NCBI RefSeq assembly: GCF_033807575.1
Contig: NC_084730.1
Span: 1,161,986-1,225,985 of the forward strand
Source: Cydia pomonella
Taxonomy: Eukaryota > Arthropoda > Insecta > Lepidoptera > Tortricidae
DNA: 64,000 bases
Direction of reading: 5' to 3'
The stretch's first letter is position 1, and each line of letters opens with the position of its first letter. The notes under the pieces are model-generated. The model saw nothing but the letters and a program-made list of their open reading frames with translations. It was not told the origin of the DNA and made no database searches. This document shows positions 50,444 through 60,495 of this stretch, piece after piece. The position numbers and the translations under genes were made by a program.

Positions 50444-50456
50444 TATAGTTATCTGA
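50444..50456. repeat. target-site duplication of the intact LINE, right
   Basis: TATAGTTATCTGA, identical to 46383-46395. It follows the (TTA)n tail. Just beyond, AAAACCGGACAAGTGCGGGT is the end of the 'GGTTCCGTACCC' repeat family. Confidence 0.85.
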
Positions 50457-50625
50457 AAAAACCGGACAAGTGCGGGTCGAACCACGCTTAATGGAATATT
50501 CCCAAAAGTATTTACCGAATCTAAAAACGATCTAGGTACTTAAACCATATTTTTAAAGACCTACGGACACCTATGAAGATGTGCCACATATTAATTTTAC
50601 TTCAATTTTTATGTTTAACATGAAT

Positions 50626-50897
50626 CAAAGAGAATTAAGAAGACTAAGAGTGCTCACTCCAACAACGGTTTTGTTACCAAAAATACTATTATTTTCGTAA
50701 TATACATCTAGCGTAGGAGATATTAGCGGATAATCGTTGAGCATTAGGCTTTTTGTTTGCCGCGATATCTATTGTCGAGTAGCAGTACTGAGAGTTCCTC
50801 TACTCGATGCTAGATGTCGACTACGAAAATAATAAGCGTTTTGGTACCAAAACTGATGTACGGAGTGAGCACTCTATGTACTTCTTATTTCTCTATG
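50626..50897. mobile_element. fold-back family FB, copy with deleted arm
   Basis: Outer ends are of mixed sub-type: the left is AAAGAGAATTAAGAAG with TTTTGTTACCAAAAA, the right TTTTGGTACCAAAACTG with TTATTTCTCTATG. One arm lost its inner part, so the copy is only 272 bases. The two arms of one element belong to different sub-types. Confidence 0.75.
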
Positions 50898-50999
50898 CAC
50901 GAATAGAGTGCAATAAATATATAAGGGGTAAGACTAAGAACTAACCTATGTCTTCTTTTAGGTTATATATAACCAAGATTTATAGAAATTCATTCAGTA

Positions 51000-51372
51000 T
51001 TTTTATACAACGTCGGTGGAGAACATGTATACGGTCCGCCTGATGGTAAGCAGTTTCCGTAGCCTATGTACGCCTGCAACTCCAGAGGAGTTACATGCGC
51101 GTTTCCGACCCTAACACTCCACACCCTCGTTAAGCTTTGGCAACCTTATTCACGGGCAGGAACACAACACTATGAGTAAGGTCTAGTATTATTTGGTTGC
51201 GGTTTTCTGTAAGGTGGAGGTACTTCCCCAGTTGGGCTCTGCTCTAGATCTGGAATGATATCCGCTATGCTGTGCCCTCCCACACAAAGCAAGATGACAT
51301 TCACAGCAGTGCTTATACCTCTCTTTTGGACGTAGTTTAAGGACACACCCCGCAGACCCGGGTCCAAAAGGC
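51000..51372 (+). mobile_element. LINE-tail repeat, longest direct copy
   Basis: From TACAACGTCGGTGGAGAACA to ACCCGGGTCCAAAAGG. It includes CGGGCAGGAACACAACAC, GTTGCGGTTTTCTGTAAGG, CAGTTGGGCTCTGC, CACACAAAGCAAGATGAC and TTTTGGACGTAGTTTAAGGA. It is the reference copy for this family in the window. Minus-strand frames over it are chance. Confidence 0.7.
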
Positions 51373-51379
51373 TGTGAAG

Positions 51380-51765
51380 TTGGAATAACTATACAATCTT
51401 CCAAATATACAAACTTTATCCCTAGTTTATAGTATCACTAGTTTCTTCCTGCGACCTCGTCTGTGTGGAATCCTCGTCTGTGTCTGATGAAAACTCTCCT
51501 TCTCCGGGCCTCAAACTATCTTCATACTAAATCTCATCTAAATCGGTTCAGCGGTTTAAGTGTGACTGTGACGAGGTAACAGACAGACAAACAACAGAGA
51601 CCACGATACCATTACCACCACCTACCATTTAACTCAACCAAACAATTGAAAACTGTGACATATCAATGTCATTTCGAACATCGATCGTCCGAGATAGTAC
51701 TTACGTTTAGTAGCAAATGTATACACTCGTACCAAACACTAATAAATATATAAACAGGCCCTAAA
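51380..51765. other. no gene; dispersed repeat fragment
   Basis: AATCTCATCTAAATCGGTTC, AGCGGTTTAAG and ACAGACAGAC (51522-51595) belong to a common dispersed repeat type. Nothing else. Confidence 0.4.
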
Positions 51766-51770
51766 GCAAA

Positions 51771-51889
51771 TGTACAGTCAGCATCATTCTGTAACAGCTT
51801 CACAAAAAGTAATGTCTTCAATATAAAACAACAATATCAGATACTTTTGGCGCGTTGTTTCATCCGCTCATTTTGATGCTGACTGTACA
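51771..51889. mobile_element. 119-bp MITE, TGTACAGTCAGCATCA ends
   Basis: The 16-base left end is exactly mirrored at the right (TGATGCTGACTGTACA). A TA is contained in each end, so a TA target is possible. Hairpin-forming and non-coding. Confidence 0.8.
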
Positions 51890-52280
51890 AGCTCGTAAGA
51901 GTCTTATCAGATAAAAATAAATTAATGATTATCTCAGAAATGGAATTAATTAGAATACCGTTGAAAAAGTTACTTAATTTAAGCTCAGGAATGCACCCTT
52001 GAAATTAACGGAAATAAAAACGGTGGTGGACAGTTGGAGTACAATTACCCAGAGGGGAGGAAAATGAAGCACATTTTATGTACCTATGATCAAACAAACT
52101 TACCTGTAAGTGATGTTCGATCATCATTATATGAAGACACAGTCCTTCGATGATCACTTGTGTAGTCTCCCCTTTTCCATCCCTCTGGCGTAACGGATAT
52201 TTTTAAAAGCATTTAAGCAGAAAAAAATATATGCCGAACAGTCCCACCTTTGCGGTTTAGTAATGTGGTCTATCAACTCT
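51890..52280. other. no gene; repeat with perfect minus-strand splice donor
   Basis: 52090-52150 contains ACTTACCTG, the inverse of CAG|GTAAGT, beside ATCATCATTATATGAAGAC. CCTTCGATGATCACT (52144) is mirrored by AGTGATCATCGAAGG at 52719. I think this is a dispersed repeat carrying a donor-like motif and not a host exon. Confidence 0.35.
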
Positions 52281-52285
52281 TTTTT

Positions 52286-52640
52286 TTAACCCTTGGGACG
52301 CCTAGTGCCTGATCCGTACCAGTCCTGTCAATTGCCAGAGGGTCTTCAATTTTTGTACCCGTCTACTGCCTAGTCCCGGATCTATATAAACTGTCTCGAC
52401 TGCCTTGTGCTTTATCAGTCACCAAATTTATTCTAGCATATTCTTACTTAATTTTGAGACCTAAACACTTACAAATAGAGTTTTATATTACTTGCATTTC
52501 AATGCAGTATAAGTCGCGGCAGTCAACAGGTGCACGTACGCGAGCCTATCCGGCGTTTGAGGGGGATGGGACGAATCCGGCACTAGGCATTTGACGGGTA
52601 CAAGTATGTTTAACGGTTCGGCGTTCCAGGTGTTATAAGC
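52286..52640. mobile_element. TTAA-type MITE, CCCTTGGGACGCCTAGTGCC end
   Basis: TTAACCCTTGGGACGCC at the left and the inverse TAACACCTGGAACGCC at the right, with an inner mirrored pair CTAGTGCCTGATCCG / CGAATCCGGCACTAG. It contains CTATATAAACTG (52383). The right TTAA is degenerate. Related to the other TTAA elements here. Confidence 0.6.
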
Positions 52641-52985
52641 CTCACATTTACTACAACTTATCTGGGGTCTTAAAGAAGGATTAACATTATTCTTCTTAAC
52701 AGGGTCTTAGGGTGGGTTGTAGTGATCATCGAAGGAAGGTATTATTAGGTTATCCTTCGTAGATACCTACATAAGTTCCGAGAAACTGATCAATGCGAGC
52801 CGTCAACATGAACAAGGAACCGATTAACTTAATATATTTCGTGTTTTTCAATACGCATTAACCAGTAGAAACGAAGCTATAGAAAACTATCCATACAAAC
52901 GAATTGACCTCTAAGCCAAAGGTCGCGAGTAGGAGGCATTGTTTAAAAGTTTAAACCAAAGAGTAAATTGCTTTTGGACGAATGG
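52641..52985. other. no gene seen
   Basis: AT-rich DNA apart from the mirrored GATCATCGAAGG block noted at 52719. Confidence 0.4.
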
Positions 52986-52989
52986 GTAT

Positions 52990-53225
52990 TTGGGTATATA
53001 AATAAATAAATAATTATTGGACAAATTACACAAAATACGCCCCACGGTTAGTTCAAGAAGGCTTGTGTTGTGGGTACTCAGACAACGATATATGTAATAA
53101 TACTAAAATACATAGAAAACACCCATGACTCAGGAACAAATTATCCGTGCTCATTACACAAATAAATGCCCTTACTGGGATTCGAACCCAGGCTAAGCTT
53201 GATAGGCAGGATCACAACCCACTAT
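52990..53225 (-). mobile_element. tRNA-derived SINE, near-complete inverted copy
   Basis: TTGGACAAATTACACAAAAT (tail), GGGTACTCAGACAACGATAT, then GGATTCGAACCCAGGCTAAG (inverse B box), AGGCAGGATCACAACCCAC (inverse A-box region). Confidence 0.8.
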
Positions 53226-53242
53226 AAATAAAATAAAAATTT

Positions 53243-53630
53243 TAGGGTTCCGTACCCAAAGGGTCAAACGGGACCCTATTACTGAGACTCCACTGTCCGT
53301 CCGTCCGTCCGTCTATAACCAAGCTGTATCTCATGAACTGTGATAGTTAGCCAGTTGAAATTTCTACAGATTATGTATTTCTGTTGCCGCTATAACAACA
53401 AATACTACTTAAAAACAGAATAAAATAAATATTTCTTTCCAATCTCGAGGTTCTCATCCAATCACCGAAGTTAAGCAACGTCGGGCGGGGTCAGTACTTG
53501 GATGGGTGACCGTATTTATAGATAATGGTACGGAATGGTATGGTAATGTGACATGCAATAAATATTCATTCATTCATTCAACCCTTCCTGTGCGAGTCCG
53601 ACTCGCACTTGGCCGATTTTTTATAGGACA
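53243..53630 (+). mobile_element. 'GGTTCCGTACCCAAAGGG' repeat split by a 5S-derived SINE
   Basis: 53243-53430 (AGGGTTCCGTACCCAAAGGG, (CGTC)n near 53295, TTCTGTTGCCGCTATAACAA) and 53583-53630 (GTGCGAGTCCGACTCGCACT) form one copy of the family, matching the unbroken 57060-57262. The middle is the SINE at 53437-53582. Confidence 0.7.
53437..53582 (+). mobile_element. 5S-rRNA-derived SINE (SINE3-like)
   Basis: 53449-53512 is 64 bases of animal 5S rRNA: GGTTCTCATCCAATCACCGA, AGTTAAGCAACGTCGGGC and AGTACTTGGATGGGTGACCG. This spans the internal pol III promoter (A box, intermediate element, C box). The 5S 3' quarter is replaced by an unrelated stretch ending in (CATT)n at 53567-53581. It is therefore not a 5S gene. 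Confidence 0.8.
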
Positions 53631-53825
53631 TGTAATAATTGACCTATACTATAAGTTTCTCATCCTAGTAATTATTTTGGTTAATTAGGTACTGTAATTA
53701 GCTTTAAGTAATATTTATGCCCTTACGGGGTGTCATAGTCTGACTTATTTGTATATATAACATCTTTATAACCATCTTCATGACCTTTATCTTCATCTTT
53801 TTATTTTATTATCTTAATTAACGAT

Positions 53826-54320
53826 ATCGGTCTGGCCTAGTGAGTAGTGACCCTGCCTATAAAGCCAATGGTCCCGGGTTCAAATCCTGGTAAGGGCATT
53901 TATTTGTGTGATGAGCATGGATATTTGTTCCTGAGTCAAGGGTGTTTTATATGTATTGAAGTATTTATAAATATTTATATATTATATATATATCGTTTTC
54001 TAAGTACCCTCAACACAAGCCTTATTGAGCTTACTGTGGGACTTACAAGGAAAGGTACCCAACTGTCCGGTTCCGATTTGATTTATATTTATATATGTTA
54101 TAGAGTAGTCTAAAATAACGGACACGTATTTTTTTTTAGCTGCCCAAACTCAACCTATTGGGAGAAATTGTCCTCCAAAGTACTAAAAAATTACTAAATG
54201 TGTCCGTTATTTTAGACTACTCTATAACATATATAAATATAAATCAAATCGGAACCGGACAGTTGGGTACCTTTCCTTGTTAGTCAATTTGTGTAATAAT
54301 GTCCTATAATATTTATTTTA
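53826..54320 (+). mobile_element. tRNA-derived SINE, copy 5, split by a MITE
   Basis: Head GGTCTGGCCTAGTGAG and GGGTTCAAATCCTGG. Tail up to TGTGGGACTTA, then the MITE, then TTAGTCAATTTGTGTAATAA. Other copies read GGGACTTAGTCAATTTG, so the insertion point is exact. Confidence 0.85.
54046..54279. mobile_element. 234-bp Harbinger/Tourist-like MITE with perfect 80-bp arms
   Basis: 54046-54125 is the exact inverse of 54200-54279 over 80 bases, beginning CAAGGAAAGGTACCCAACTG. The loop is 74 bases. TTA stands on both sides (54043-54045, 54280-54282). The empty site in other SINE copies has a single TTA, which proves the duplication. A 3-base TTA target is typical of PIF/Harbinger MITEs. Confidence 0.9.
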
Positions 54321-55295
54321 TTTTAATGAAATGTACATGACTTCTCAATGAATAAATGATATGAACATATCGGGGATCCGTTTGAGGGCATATTAGGTAT
54401 CGCGTTCTGATTACGAAAAAGTGGAAGAAAAAAATTATTGACGGGAAAAAAAATCTGTGGCATGTGGTCCAAGTCGGCCAACCCTTTCGGCTAAGGCCAA
54501 CTACTTTTTCTACTTTCTCCTAATCACTCTCTCTCTCTCTCTCTCTCACTGAGCGCAAGTGTGAGCGCGATCACACATATCATGTTTTTGAATTTTATTT
54601 TTTTGTAATAATTAAGAAAAAAACGATGAGGACTAACCGCTTAGCATTGCTTGATAGTCTCCATAGGCTACGGTAGCCAAAATCGAGAAAAAAAACTGTC
54701 TAAAAATTTAATTTAGCAAGGAGCAAGTACCAGGGCCTCATGAGTTACGAGAAGATGTCATTGACCACCTTGCCGGGTCCCGGCGGCCGGGGCGCGTACG
54801 AGTATGAAGGTATCGCGGCTGCTCGCGTATCTTAAATAGCTGTATACTTTTGGCTTGTTTACCTGTATGATTTTATTAGTGTAAAGTATTATTTTTATTG
54901 ACTCGTAGAAAGTATTGTATACAATAGTGATATAATCAAGCTTTTCAATCTCGTACCTCACTTTGGCAACTCAGCAAGCTTCGTTGCCAAAACACGGTAC
55001 TCGACTGTAAAGCTCTCTATTTTATAATAGAGATGTATAAAATACTATTTTGAGCCACTTTGTAAAAGCCTTGTTATATGATTAGTTATTTATTCATACA
55101 TTTATCATTTACGTTGCGGGTCACGCGTTTAACATAATTTCATTATGTCCTCTCCGAAATCTTCCTCTGCCATTGACTGTTTCGCAAGTGCTATTGGACC
55201 TTGATACGGTTACTTTTCGTTTATTATAGAGACCAGTTAAGAATATAGAATGGTAGTGTAGTTATCAATGTTACAATTAATTCGTTACCTAAACA
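54321..55295. other. no gene; simple (CT)n and short repeat fragments
   Basis: (CT)n at 54525-54548. A GC-rich block with GGTCCCGGCGGCCGGGGCGC at 54775-54794. AACACGGTACTCGACTGTAAAGCTCTC at 54991 is a repeat that recurs at 56936 and gives the pre-insertion site of the FB element at 55302. Confidence 0.45.
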
Positions 55296-55301
55296 CGGTA
55301 C

Positions 55302-56935
55302 CAAAGAGAATTAAGAAGACCAAGAGTGCAAGAGTGAGTGGTTTTGTTACCAAAAATACTATTATTTTCGAATTAATCGACATTCATGCCAATATCATTT
55401 CTTCCTATTCGCAATTCTACACAGTCTAAATTCCTCACAGTAAGTATTTAACCACATTCGCTATTGTGCACAGTCATTATTTGTGTACAGTAGCGATTCA
55501 GCCTTTTCGCAATTCTGCACAATCTGAATTCTACACAACGGCATTTCACCACAGTCGCTACTGTGCACAGTCATTATTTGTGCACATTAGCGATTCAGCC
55601 TTTTCGCAATTCTGCACAATCTGAATTCTACACAACGGCATTTCACCACAGTCGCTACTGTGCACAGTCATTATTTGTGCACATTAGCGATTCTCCCTGT
55701 TCGCAATCTCGCACAATCTTAATTCTACGCAATATCATTTAATCGCATTAATAGTTTATTTTTTCGTTTTTAGTCGATATATTTAGTCAACTGTAATTTT
55801 TTGGGTTTGATGGTACCTCAAAAGTTTAAATATAGTCAAGTACAAGTCAGACTCGTGCATGAAGGGTTCCATACCACTAGAAAGTGGTCAAGAGCATGTC
55901 GGGCTATGCTTAGTTGTAGGGTTCCGTGGTTTTCCGACAGTCATAGTAAGTGATTCCGATTTAAAGTTAACTATTTGATATATGCTATTGAGATTACATA
56001 CTAAAAAAATCCTACGTTATGACGGGTATCATATTACAAATTATTTTCTGACCTTAAAACCTTCCTAATACCTCACACATCAAGGTTTTTATGGAATAAA
56101 ATACCTCCTGCCCTATAACATATTACCCTAAAAAAATCATTTGCCACTTTTTATTTTACCACTTCCGCACGTTTAATATACAAGGTGTTACAAACTGTCA
56201 AAAAGTGATAAAGATAGACAGTCGCGTGCATCCTTAAGTGAAATTAAAATTAATCTTAAACTAATTAAGATTGTGCGAGATTGCGAACAGGGAGAATCGC
56301 TAATGTGCACAAATAATGACTGTGCACAGTAGCGACTGTGGTGAAATGCAGTTGTGTAGAATTCAGATTGTGCAGAATTGCGAACAGGGAGAATCGCTAA
56401 TGTGCACAAATAATGACTGTGCACAGTAGCGACTGTGGTGAAATGCCGTTGTGTAGAATTCAGATTGTGCAGAATTGCGAAAAGGCTGAATCGCTACTGT
56501 ACACAAATAATAACTGTGCACAATAAAGAATGTGGTTGAATACTTACTGTGAGGAATTCAGACTGTGTAGAATTGCGAATAGGAAGAAATGATATTGGCA
56601 TGAATGTCGATTAATTCTTATTTTCGTAGTGTACATCTAGCGTCAAGCAGCGGAACTCTCAGTACTGCTACTTGACAATAGATGTCGCGGCAAACAGAAA
56701 GTCTAATTCTCAACGATTTTCCGCTAATATTATAACCAGAGTAACCGGAACTCTATTTTCAACTCCTACGATTACTCTAGCATTAGACTTTTGTTTGCCG
56801 CGATATCTATTGTCGAGTAGCAGTACTGAGAGTTCCGCTACTCGATGCTAGATGTCGACTGCGAAAATAATAAGCGTTTTGGTACCAAAACTGATGTATG
56901 GAGTGAGCACTCTATGTACTTCTTATTTCTCTATG
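55302..56935. mobile_element. fold-back family FB, expanded by a nested element
   Basis: CAAAGAGAATTAAGAAG at the left and CTTATTTCTCTATG at the right, flanked by ACGGTAC on both sides (55295-55301, 56936-56942). The neighbouring sequence ACGGTACTCGACTG matches the uninterrupted 54994 copy. One arm is split at 55370 by the element at 55371-56616. Confidence 0.8.
55371..56616. mobile_element. Mutator-like element, ~390-bp arms built from 97-bp units
   Basis: AATTAATCGACATTCATGCC at the left is exactly mirrored at the right. Each arm of about 390 bases holds four head-to-tail units of 97-98 bases (starts at about 55406, 55504, 55601, 55698 and mirrored at about 56283, 56380, 56477, 56575). Each unit has TTCGCAATTCTGCACAAT and GTGCACAGTCATTATTTGTG. 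TTATTTTCG stands on both sides (55362-55370, 56618-56626), a 9-base (10 with one mismatch) duplication. Long arms plus a 9-11-base duplication are the mark of the Mutator class. The ~490-base middle has no frame and includes a foreign repeat fragment (55858-55935). Confidence 0.8.
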
Positions 56936-57059
56936 ACGGTACTCGACTGAAAAGCTCTCTATTAATAAATGAAATTGATAAAATACTATTTTAAGTACGT
57001 AAATGTCATATAATATACTAAAGAAAAAGTGTCCAAGCCTTCGGGCCTCCTCACTCACT

Positions 57060-57262
57060 CGTATCCAAAGGGTAAAACGGAACCCTATTACTAAGACTCC
57101 GCTGTACGTCCGTCCGTCCGTCACCAGGCTGTATCTCATGAACCGTGATAGACAGTTGAAATTTTCACAGATGATGTATTTCTGTTGCCGCTATAATAAC
57201 AAATACTAAAAAGTACGGAACCCTCGGTGGGCGAGTCCGACTCGCACTTGTCCGGTTTTTAT
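57060..57262 (+). mobile_element. 'GGTTCCGTACCCAAAGGG' repeat, unbroken copy
   Basis: GTATCCAAAGGGTAAAACGG, (CGTC)n at 57107-57122, CAGATGATGTATTTCTG and GGGCGAGTCCGACTCGCACT ending in GTCCGGTTTTT. Confidence 0.7.
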
Positions 57263-57474
57263 TCCTATTTATTTATATGACATCCATATCAGTCGGTTTA
57301 TAATTTTGTGAGTTTAAAAGTGTATCATCACCAAATATAAACTCTGATGAAAATCTCAAAAATTGCAAAATTGTACATTTTTAAATTTTACTGTAATGTT
57401 TTTGAACTACTTATTGTGTAACCGCTATACGATAATAAAGGCTGTTAACAGTTTTGAGCGATTCACGGTTAGTT
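57263..57474. other. no gene seen
   Basis: AT-rich spacer. Confidence 0.4.
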
Positions 57475-57477
57475 TTC

Positions 57478-57648
57478 GTAGACTTAAATCGACCGGGATA
57501 TAAACCGTGATTATCTTTTATATTGTTTTTATTGAACTCCAGATATTTCGACGCAGTTACATGTATTTTGTTCACGGGTAATATGTAACTGCGTCGAAAT
57601 ATCGGGTGCTCAAAAACAATTTATTTAAGTCTAGTAAAAGTCTGTTAA
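57478..57648. mobile_element. rearranged copy of the MITE at 1113
   Basis: GACTTAAATCGACCGGGATA at the left. ATTTAAGTCTAGT at the right. The middle has an inverted pair (TTTCGACGCAGTTACAT / ATGTAACTGCGTCGAAA) that the copy at 1113-1276 lacks. Confidence 0.65.
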
Positions 57649-57664
57649 TTAGTATATAAATAAT

Positions 57665-57835
57665 ATAAAAGACCACATAGGTAGTGGGAACATCGCAGTC
57701 GAAAAGACTTTTTGCGTAATGCGTAATAACATAATGCTTTTAAAAACAAATGAAAAGTATGTCTTAAACCATACCTAATGCAATAAACTTATTATAACAT
57801 TTTAGTCTTTAAATATGATTAAAAAAATACATTGT
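57665..57835 (+). mobile_element. internal fragment of the MITE at 20077
   Basis: AGTGGGAACATCGC and TTTAGTCTTTAAATATGATT are in the same order as in 20340-20480. Both termini are missing. Confidence 0.5.
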
Positions 57836-58070
57836 ACTTGTACAGCTTCTAAACATAAAAATTCGTGGGCAGAGACTTATAAAGTATTTGGGAATGAATA
57901 ATAAAAAATAATTATTAGTGGGGCCAGTAATGAGCGGGACTTGATATGGATATTAGCAGTCTTAATCTCTTCATTCCTCTTAATTTGTTTTTTACATTAT
58001 GAGAATAAAAATTACAATAAAAACATCCAAAAACAATATAAGGTGCTTATAAACATATTATTTAAACTAA
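57836..58070. other. no gene seen
   Basis: AT-rich spacer. A 62-codon frame here is hydrophobic by composition only. Confidence 0.4.
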
Positions 58071-58074
58071 CCTA

Positions 58075-58301
58075 CGGCCCTATCCCAAGAATGATTAAGA
58101 CACGTTTAAGATCTTGGAAAGAACTTTAAAAATTGATATCTAAACGACATGTCAAAATTGAGGTTTATTTCGATTCCGCTGTGATCCCAATAAGATCTAT
58201 CAACGATATTTCTAACGTCAAAGTCCGTCAATTATACGACATACTAACGATATCTGAAGGAGAACTTATCGTTATCGTATCTCATTCTTCGAATCGGGCC
58301 G
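58075..58301. mobile_element. 'CGGCCCGATTCGAAGAATG' MITE, full copy
   Basis: CGGCCCTATCCCAAGAATG to CATTCTTCGAATCGGGCCG, 227 bases. It is shorter in the middle than 5377-5656. Confidence 0.8.
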
Positions 58302-58309
58302 CTAGGGTG

Positions 58310-58620
58310 CGGCCAGCAGCGGGGTAGGGCCCAAGCTGCCAGTGGTCAGGGCCCCAGAGAGAGGAACCGACGTGCTATACGCGCTGTGTCCAAGATTACC
58401 TTCATCATCATCATCATATCAGCCCTTTATCACCCACTGCTGAGCATAGGCCTCTTTTCCAGTACGCTACTTATCCCTTATAAATGTGAAATCATTAACT
58501 ATTCAGTTTTCATTGTTATATCACATTTTCAACTACTCATAAGTTTTCTGGAAGAAATCGATCTTTAGCGATAAGACCGCCTGTTGTTTATCCCTGATAG
58601 AAATCTTCTTTATTATGTTG
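58310..58620 (+). mobile_element. LINE tail fragment and inverted 3'-end repeat
   Basis: GAGAGAGGAACCGACGTGCT, (CAT)n at 58404-58420 and TTATCACCCACTGCTGAGCA are a recurrent LINE/SINE end type. 58545-58615 (TCTGGAAGAAATCGATC, GATAAGACCGCCTGTTG) is the inverse of the repeat at 783. Confidence 0.55.
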
Positions 58621-58689
58621 TGTTCTACTTTTTATCGATATATGTACATCGATAGTCGATAAATGAGAAGTCGCTAGGACAACTTAAAA

Positions 58690-59060
58690 ATGCCACGAGA
58701 ATTCCGGCCTCTGGTAATAACGTATCCGACGCCTTGCATCTTGGTTTAAGATTACCTTTGAACAAACACATGTTTCAAATTGGAAAGAAACAAGACGCGA
58801 CATGCAGGTTCTGCCATGAGTCAGAGGAGACTGCAATGCACATCCTGTGGACCACTAATGTCAAAAAGAAGTACCCACTTAGGGCGGCACGTATTGCAAC
58901 CCTATGAGGTACAGAACATTACGGCCCAAAGAATCTGGAATTTCCTGGATACAACGGGCATCAGTAATGAACTTTAAAGGGCTGTCACAATATATCAATG
59001 CCTGTGTTAGCGACGCTCATATTTTGTTATATATATTTTGCATTGCTAAATGTTGTTTGA
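58690..59060 (+). pseudogene. R1-like LINE C-terminal remnant (CCHH motif)
   Basis: Shifting frames read LGLRLPLNKHMFQIGKKQDA, then TCRFCHESEETAMHILWTT, LRAARIATL and, in another frame, IWNFLDTTGISNEL with a stop followed by RAVTIYQCLC. C-x-x-C-x(n)-H-x(3-5)-H in a CRFC.E..ET..HIL context is the zinc site at the end of R1-type ORF2. A short 3' UTR ends with GAATAAATAAATAGG at 59060. Confidence 0.75.
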
Positions 59061-59094
59061 ATAAATAAATAGGTAGATTAAGAAATCTAAACTT

Positions 59095-59635
59095 AAGGGT
59101 AGTTTTAACGGTGGTCGCGAGCCGCTAATCTGGTTTTGTATGTGCGCTGTATGACAGTCAGTCGGTCCATGCTATCCGCGCGAGCGCCCGTACGCACAAC
59201 TGTCAGTTTAAAGTTCTATTTTTTTGTACGTATTGTGTGTGTTTCGAAATATAAGCTGTTTAAAAGTTCTACTGTGTTCACCATTTCGTCACGGCGAGCC
59301 CCTATACCCAACAGCCTGGTCGACGTGGCACTCAAAGGCCCAGAAACTACAATAATAATAATAATAATAGCCCAGTCTCATTGTCCTCCCAAACTTCAAT
59401 CCATAGACCGTTATACTGTTCACTTTTACTACAATAGCCCCAATGCCTGTTGCGACCGGTTCGTGGGTGTCTATTGTTGCGCCCGTGAACGGGTTCCAGC
59501 AGGCGTTCTACATGACATTAAAGCTCTCCTAGAGGCCTCTACGTGTTGGATCTATATCCCCATGCAAGCCTATCAAAAGACCGGGATTTATAGGCCCGTG
59601 AAATCCAAGGAGATATAATAATAATAATAAAGATT
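59095..59635 (+). mobile_element. retroelement leader/UTR repeat with two (TAA)n tracts
   Basis: GGTCGCGAGCCGCTAATC to GGCACTCAAAGGCCCAGAAAC, then (AAT)n at 59349-59370, then AGCCCAGTCTCATTGTCCTC to AAGGAGATA and a second (ATA)n at 59611-59630. The second part looks like a retroelement 3' end with its tail. The 160-codon frame crosses both tracts and is not a protein I recognise. Confidence 0.5.
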
Positions 59636-59925
59636 ACCTTAGTAGTCTTTATCATAACTTGTCTCTGCTTTTCGTTTATCATCATTACCATACGAGACCC
59701 ATAATACTGACGGCCGGCAGTAATGATATCAAATTAGTGTATCATTGTTTAAGCAAGATTTAAGCGTTTACAAGTAATGTAATAATTATTTCCTTATTTG
59801 TATTACCTTTACTTGGCTCGTAATGTTACTCGCCTTAAATGACTTCTAATTAGTAACTTTAACACTTTTTACAAGCTTTTATTTACTTTCACCTGACCGT
59901 TGTCTGTTTGTAATCAAATCTTGCA
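59636..59925. other. no gene seen
   Basis: AT-rich spacer. Confidence 0.4.
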
Positions 59926-59927
59926 AG

Positions 59928-60118
59928 TTAAATTTGGTCCACTTCCCGGTTTCCGATTGAGCTGAAAATTTGCATACATATGTAAGTCAGGTGACAATGC
60001 AATATTATGGTACCATCGAGCTGATCTGATGATGGAGACAAGAGGTGGACATAGGAACTCTGTGATAAAACAACGCATCCTAATTGTGTTTGTGGTTTTA
60101 GTTGCCTGTGGAAAGAAA
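59928..60118 (-). repeat. dispersed repeat R2, inverted copy
   Basis: Inverse of 45672-45935: GGTCCACTTCCCGGTTTCCG, GCAATATTATGGTACCATCG, AGCTGATCTGATGATGGAGA. Confidence 0.7.
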
Positions 60119-60490
60119 AGTACAGTCAGTGATAAAAGCTTGTACCAAAAACAATTTTTTTTGCCAAAAACTTATTTACCTTATAGTTGACCGAAGCGTC
60201 AGTGAAGGTCTTAGTTTTGACTCGCTCATTATGCTATCGTATGTCCGGATGTTTCTCTACAGGTCGCAATTCTTAACTGATTCTCGTGAAATTTTGTGTC
60301 CAGATTCTATGATTAACTAGTTTTTTTTGTCGATGTAGATTTTGGAAATTTTTAAGAATGCAGAAATTTGTACAAAGGACTTAAGCGCTAATAGGGTCTA
60401 TGGTTTAAAGTTCACTGTGATAAAAACTCAACGAACTATTTTTCACTTTTAAATTTAACGCGAAGTCTACAGCTACAGAGCCATTTTTAT
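60119..60490. other. no gene seen
   Basis: AT-rich spacer with one 72-codon frame lacking any family signature. Confidence 0.4.
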
Positions 60491-60495
60491 TTGTA

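Noticed and set aside
53449..53512. 5S rRNA gene
   Set aside because: Only 64 of about 120 bases are 5S-like, and the 3' quarter is replaced by a (CATT)n-ending tail.
59136..59618. 160-codon frame as a host gene
   Set aside because: It crosses two (TAA)n tracts and repeat sequence and shows no domain.
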